Origin: Salinibacterium sp. SWN248
GTDB taxonomy: Bacteria; Actinomycetota; Actinomycetes; Actinomycetales; Microbacteriaceae
Direction of reading: 5' to 3'
Assembly: GCF_015864575.1 (NCBI RefSeq)
Contig: NZ_JADYWW010000002.1
Span: forward strand, 434,001 to 498,000
DNA length: 64,000 nt
Positions 61,127 to 64,000 of this stretch are shown here, in pieces. The notes beneath the pieces were generated by a model. That model did no database searches and was not told the origin of the DNA. It saw only the letters and a list, made by a program, of their open reading frames with translations. The number at the start of each line of letters is the position of its first letter. Position 1 is the stretch's first letter. Position numbers and translations under genes: made by a program.

Positions 61127-64000
61127 TCACGCGCGATGGCGCCCGGTGGGGCGTCGAGAAATCATGAATAGTCCGCCGGCACCGATGAGGGCGACAGCGA
61201 GCCAAGCAACTGAGGAGCCGGACGAACCGGTGAAGGCGAGGCCGTCATCCGCGGCCGCCAGCGTCGTGAGTTCGAAGGTGAAGCCAGGAGTGCTGACCTC
61301 CAGCGCACCCGACGCGACCATCGCGGGAACCCACATCGCTTCGTGTTCCGGAGTGATCACGGTGGCGACTGTGTCACTCAGAACGGTGAAGTTGGAGCCC
61401 CACACAGCGCCGAAGCGAGCTCCGGTAGCGGCCGAGAATCCAGTTCCACGAAGCGTCACCAGAGTGCCACCATCATCGGGACCGACCAGTGGCGTCATGG
61501 ACATGACGACGGGCGTTACGACGTAGGTGAAGTTGCCGCCATCAGCATCACCAATCGGATGCTGCACTACGACAGCCGCTGCGCCTTCAGAACCTGCAGG
61601 TGTGGTCACCGTAATTTCGGTATCGCTCACGACCGTGAACGACGTTCCGGCATCCCCGTCAAAGGTCACTCCGGTTGCGCCGGTGAAACCGGAACCGATG
61701 ATCGTCACTTCGGTTCCTCCTGTGAGCGGCCCTTCATTCGGGCTGATCGAGGTCACCGTGGGCGGCGCCACGTAAGTGAAGTCAGCGGGGGCAGAGTTGC
61801 CAACTGCGTGAGCAACCACGACATCGATTTCTCCGGCCGAGCGTGCGGGGCTTGTCACCGTGATCTCGGTGTCGCTCACGACCGTGAACGACGTTCCGGC
61901 ATCCCCGTCGAATGTGACGCCCGTCGCTCCGGTGAAACCAGAGCCGGTGATGGTGACGACCGTGCCTCCCGCTGTCGATCCGGTTGCGGGAGCCAGCGAC
62001 GCAATCGTTGGTGCCGAAGTGTAGGTGAAGTCGCCCGCAGCAGCATTGATGATCGGATGCACGACGACAACAGCCGCGTCACCCGCCGCATGGGCTGGAC
62101 TCGTGACCGTGATTTTGGTGTCACTGACGACAGTGAACGACGTTCCGGCATCCCCGTCGAACGTCACGCCCGTCGCCCCGGTGAAACCAGAGCCTGTGAT
62201 GGTGACTTCAGTGCCGCCAGCCAAAGGACCCGAGGTAGGAGTGAGGTCGCTGACGCTGGGGTTAGCGAGGTAGGTGAAGTCTCCCGCCGCGGCGTTTCCA
62301 CCCGCGTGCTCCACTACGACAGCAACCGCGCCGGCTGCGTGTGCCGGGCTCGTCACCGTAATCTCGGTATCGCTCACGAACGTGAACGACGTTCCAGCAT
62401 CCCCGTCAAAGGTCACACCGGTTGCTCCGGTGAATCCGGAACCAGTGATCGTCACGGCTGTGCCGCCTGCGATTGGTCCCAGGTCAGGGCTCATTGCAGA
62501 GACCGTCGGTGCGGCAACGTAGGTGAAGTCGCCTGCGTTGGCGTCGCCGGCAGGGTGCTCGACCACGACCGCGGCAGCACCCACCGTGCCCGCGGGTGTC
62601 GTCACAGTGATCTCGGTATCGCTGACGACGGTGAACGACGTTCCGTCATCGCCATCGAACGTCACGCCGGTTGCTCCGGTAAAGCCAGTGCCCGTGATCG
62701 TGACTTCCGTGCCACCAGCGAGCGGGCCCTCATCGGGAGCGATCGAGGACACTGTCGGTGCGGCTTGATAGCTGAAAGTGCCCGGCGACGAATCGGATGG
62801 CGTGTTCTGCACGATCACGTCAACAACGCCAATAACGTGTGCCGGGGTGGACACAGTGATTTCGGTGTCGCTCACGACCGTGAACGACGTTCCGGCATCC
62901 CCATCGAAGGTGACGCCTGTCGCTCCGGTGAAACCGGTGCCCGCGATCGTCACGACAGTGCCGCCCGCGACCGGACCGATGTTCGGTGACAGCGACGAGA
63001 TAATGGGAGCAGCGGTGTACGTGAAGTCACCCGCGGCAGCGTCTCCAATCGGATGCTGCACGACCACCTCAATGGTTTCCTCGACATGCGCGGGGCTCGA
63101 GACGGTGATCTCGGTGTCGCTCACTACAGTGAACGACGTTCCGGCATCCCCATCGAAGGTGACCCCCGTGGAGCCGGTGAAACCGGTACCCGTGATCGTC
63201 ACTTCAGTGCCGCCCGCGAGCGGACCTTCGGTCGGTGTCATACCGGAAACCGTTGGCGCTCCGCGGTACGTGAACGTGGCGGGAGCTGAATTACCGGTTG
63301 CGCGTTCAATAATCAGGTCGACAGCGCCCAGGGCGTGTGCCGGGCTCGTCACCGTGATCTGAATGTCGCTATCGACGGTGAACGACGTGCCATCGATGCC
63401 ATCAAAAGTGACGCCCGTGGCACCCGTAAATTCAGAACCGGTGATGGTCACCACAGTGCCGCCAGCGATCGGGCCGAAGTTCGGTGTGAGGGAGGAGATG
63501 AGAGGTACCGGCGTGTAAGTGAACTCGGCAGCATCCGAAGCACCCGCAGGATGTTGGATGATCACATCGACGTCGCCCGCGGCGTGCGCGGGGCTCGTCA
63601 CGGTGATTTCGGTGTCGCTCACGACCGTGAACGTTGTTCCGGCATCCCCATCAAAGGTGACTCCCGTGGAGCCTGTGAAACCGGTACCCGTGATGGTCAC
63701 CGCGGTGCCGCCCGTTGCGGGGCCGCTGGAGGGATCGACGTCGGAAATGACGGGGATCACACCCGCATGGTTCGGGCCGACGGCGGAGCGTGCGACATCC
63801 AACTCAAGAAGGCTGGCCACCGGACCTTGGGCGAGCAGCCCCACGCGCAGTGCCGTTTCGACAAATTGCTGTTCGGGTGCTGTGCCGATGAGCTCTTGGT
63901 TGTTGATAGTGATCGCGAGCACGGACTCTAGAGCTGTGAAGACCGGCGAAAGCGCATCGATCACGGGCGTAACGACGCCCGACTGTAAACCGGCAATAAA
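61127..64000 (-). CDS. Cell-wall-anchored IPT/TIG repeat protein, 5' end outside the window
   Basis: 957 residues are visible and the frame is open to the edge, so the N-terminus is missing. After about 80 non-repeat residues there are nine near-identical 82-83-residue IPT/TIG (Ig-like) units, each built on GGT.VTITG.GFTG.TGVTFDG and VVSDTEITVTSPA, and a tenth, divergent one. The C-terminus reads LAFTG, then a membrane segment WLAVALIGAGGLFMIS and RRPTGRHRA: a sortase sorting signal of the LAxTG kind used by actinobacterial sortase E. It is a surface stalk or adhesin. The ligand is unknown. Identical units imply recent expansion or gene conversion. Confidence 0.9.
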   Translation of the reverse strand, partial: FIAGLQSGVVTPVIDALSPVFTALESVLAITINNQELIGTAPEQQFVETALRVGLLAQGPVASLLELDVARSAVGPNHAGVIPVISDVDPSSGPATGGTAVTITGTGFTGSTGVTFDGDAGTTFTVVSDTEITVTSPAHAAGDVDVIIQHPAGASDAAEFTYTPVPLISSLTPNFGPIAGGTVVTITGSEFTGATGVTFDGIDGTSFTVDSDIQITVTSPAHALGAVDLIIERATGNSAPATFTYRGAPTVSGMTPTEGPLAGGTEVTITGTGFTGSTGVTFDGDAGTSFTVVSDTEITVSSPAHVEETIEVVVQHPIGDAAAGDFTYTAAPIISSLSPNIGPVAGGTVVTIAGTGFTGATGVTFDGDAGTSFTVVSDTEITVSTPAHVIGVVDVIVQNTPSDSSPGTFSYQAAPTVSSIAPDEGPLAGGTEVTITGTGFTGATGVTFDGDDGTSFTVVSDTEITVTTPAGTVGAAAVVVEHPAGDANAGDFTYVAAPTVSAMSPDLGPIAGGTAVTITGSGFTGATGVTFDGDAGTSFTFVSDTEITVTSPAHAAGAVAVVVEHAGGNAAAGDFTYLANPSVSDLTPTSGPLAGGTEVTITGSGFTGATGVTFDGDAGTSFTVVSDTKITVTSPAHAAGDAAVVVVHPIINAAAGDFTYTSAPTIASLAPATGSTAGGTVVTITGSGFTGATGVTFDGDAGTSFTVVSDTEITVTSPARSAGEIDVVVAHAVGNSAPADFTYVAPPTVTSISPNEGPLTGGTEVTIIGSGFTGATGVTFDGDAGTSFTVVSDTEITVTTPAGSEGAAAVVVQHPIGDADGGNFTYVVTPVVMSMTPLVGPDDGGTLVTLRGTGFSAATGARFGAVWGSNFTVLSDTVATVITPEHEAMWVPAMVASGALEVSTPGFTFELTTLAAADDGLAFTGSSGSSVAWLAVALIGAGGLFMISRRPTGRHRA
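61270..63760 (-). repeat. Tandem 246-249-bp repeats encoding IPT domains
   Basis: Nine units with period 249 (sometimes 246) bases and a tenth weaker one. The core encoding GDAGTSFTVVSDTEITVT is almost base-identical in most units; units near 62640 and 63387 are the most changed. Open frames on the opposite strand arise from this repeat and are not genes. Confidence 0.92.

Noticed and set aside
61343-62989. 548-codon open frame on the plus strand opposite the IPT repeats
   Set aside because: It repeats with the same 249-base period as the IPT gene, has no recognisable product, and the minus-strand frame has a sortase signal and clear domains.
61270-63760. CRISPR-like regularly spaced repeats
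   Set aside because: The period is about 249 bases with coding spacers of the same family; this is a protein repeat, not a CRISPR array.

Overview
The window looks like a chromosomal segment of an actinobacterium of the family Microbacteriaceae (my best guess is a Salinibacterium or Rhodoglobus relative; this is inferred from protein content only). The signs are a G+C content near 60 percent, many GTG and TTG starts, tRNA genes without an encoded CCA, leaderless-type promoters, a Tad-like pilus cluster beside topA, and gene neighbourhoods that I recall from Mycobacterium tuberculosis (tad genes/topA, acs, DUF4177-RidA-PonA2-phosphoesterase, asd-lysC, recR-dnaX). No rRNA, CRISPR array, insertion sequence or prophage was seen.

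Layout. 1-1.7 kb: end of sdhA, sdhB and a strong terminator. 1.8-7 kb: a membrane-tethered ECF sigma factor fused to an anti-sigma module, PTS enzyme I, a YihY-type membrane protein. 7-10.8 kb: exonuclease III, trpS, two tandem GNAT acetyltransferases, a HAD phosphatase. 10.8-14.6 kb: FMN riboswitch and ribD-ribE-ribBA-ribH. 14.7-18 kb: small hydrolase, lipoprotein, an internally duplicated membrane protein, two DUF202 proteins. 18-25.6 kb: ABC exporter, SPOUT methyltransferase, nicotinamidase, a PBP4-like protein with altered catalytic motifs, a CAP-domain secreted protein, a PlsC-like acyltransferase, tRNA-Thr. 25.6-33.5 kb: two tandem lipoprotein peptidases, holB, tmk, topA. 33.5-36.7 kb: compact Tad-like cluster. 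36.8-39.5 kb: fused ATPase/LuxR regulator divergent from the ribulose monophosphate genes hxlB-hxlA. 39.5-42.8 kb: ohr-ohrR and acs. 42.8-48.7 kb: a MurE-type ligase, RidA and DUF4177 divergent from a class A PBP with PASTA domains and a phosphoesterase, then tRNA-Pro. 48.7-54 kb: thymidine kinase, a three-gene two-component locus with a striking palindrome upstream, and mqo. 54-61 kb: two tandem SGNH hydrolases, asd, lysC, recR, dnaX. 61-64 kb: a cell-wall-anchored giant protein of near-identical IPT/TIG repeats, cut by the window edge.

Genes are packed into short operons with ATGA, GTGA and TAATG junctions. The most consistent regulatory pattern is a TANNNT element exactly six bases before the start codon in fourteen cases, which implies transcripts that begin at the start codon. 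Cell-envelope functions dominate: MurE, PonA-like PBP, PBP4-like protein, CAP protein, lipoprotein peptidases, Tad pilus and IPT adhesin. Central metabolism (Sdh, Mqo, Acs, RuMP enzymes, lysine precursors, riboflavin) makes up most of the rest.
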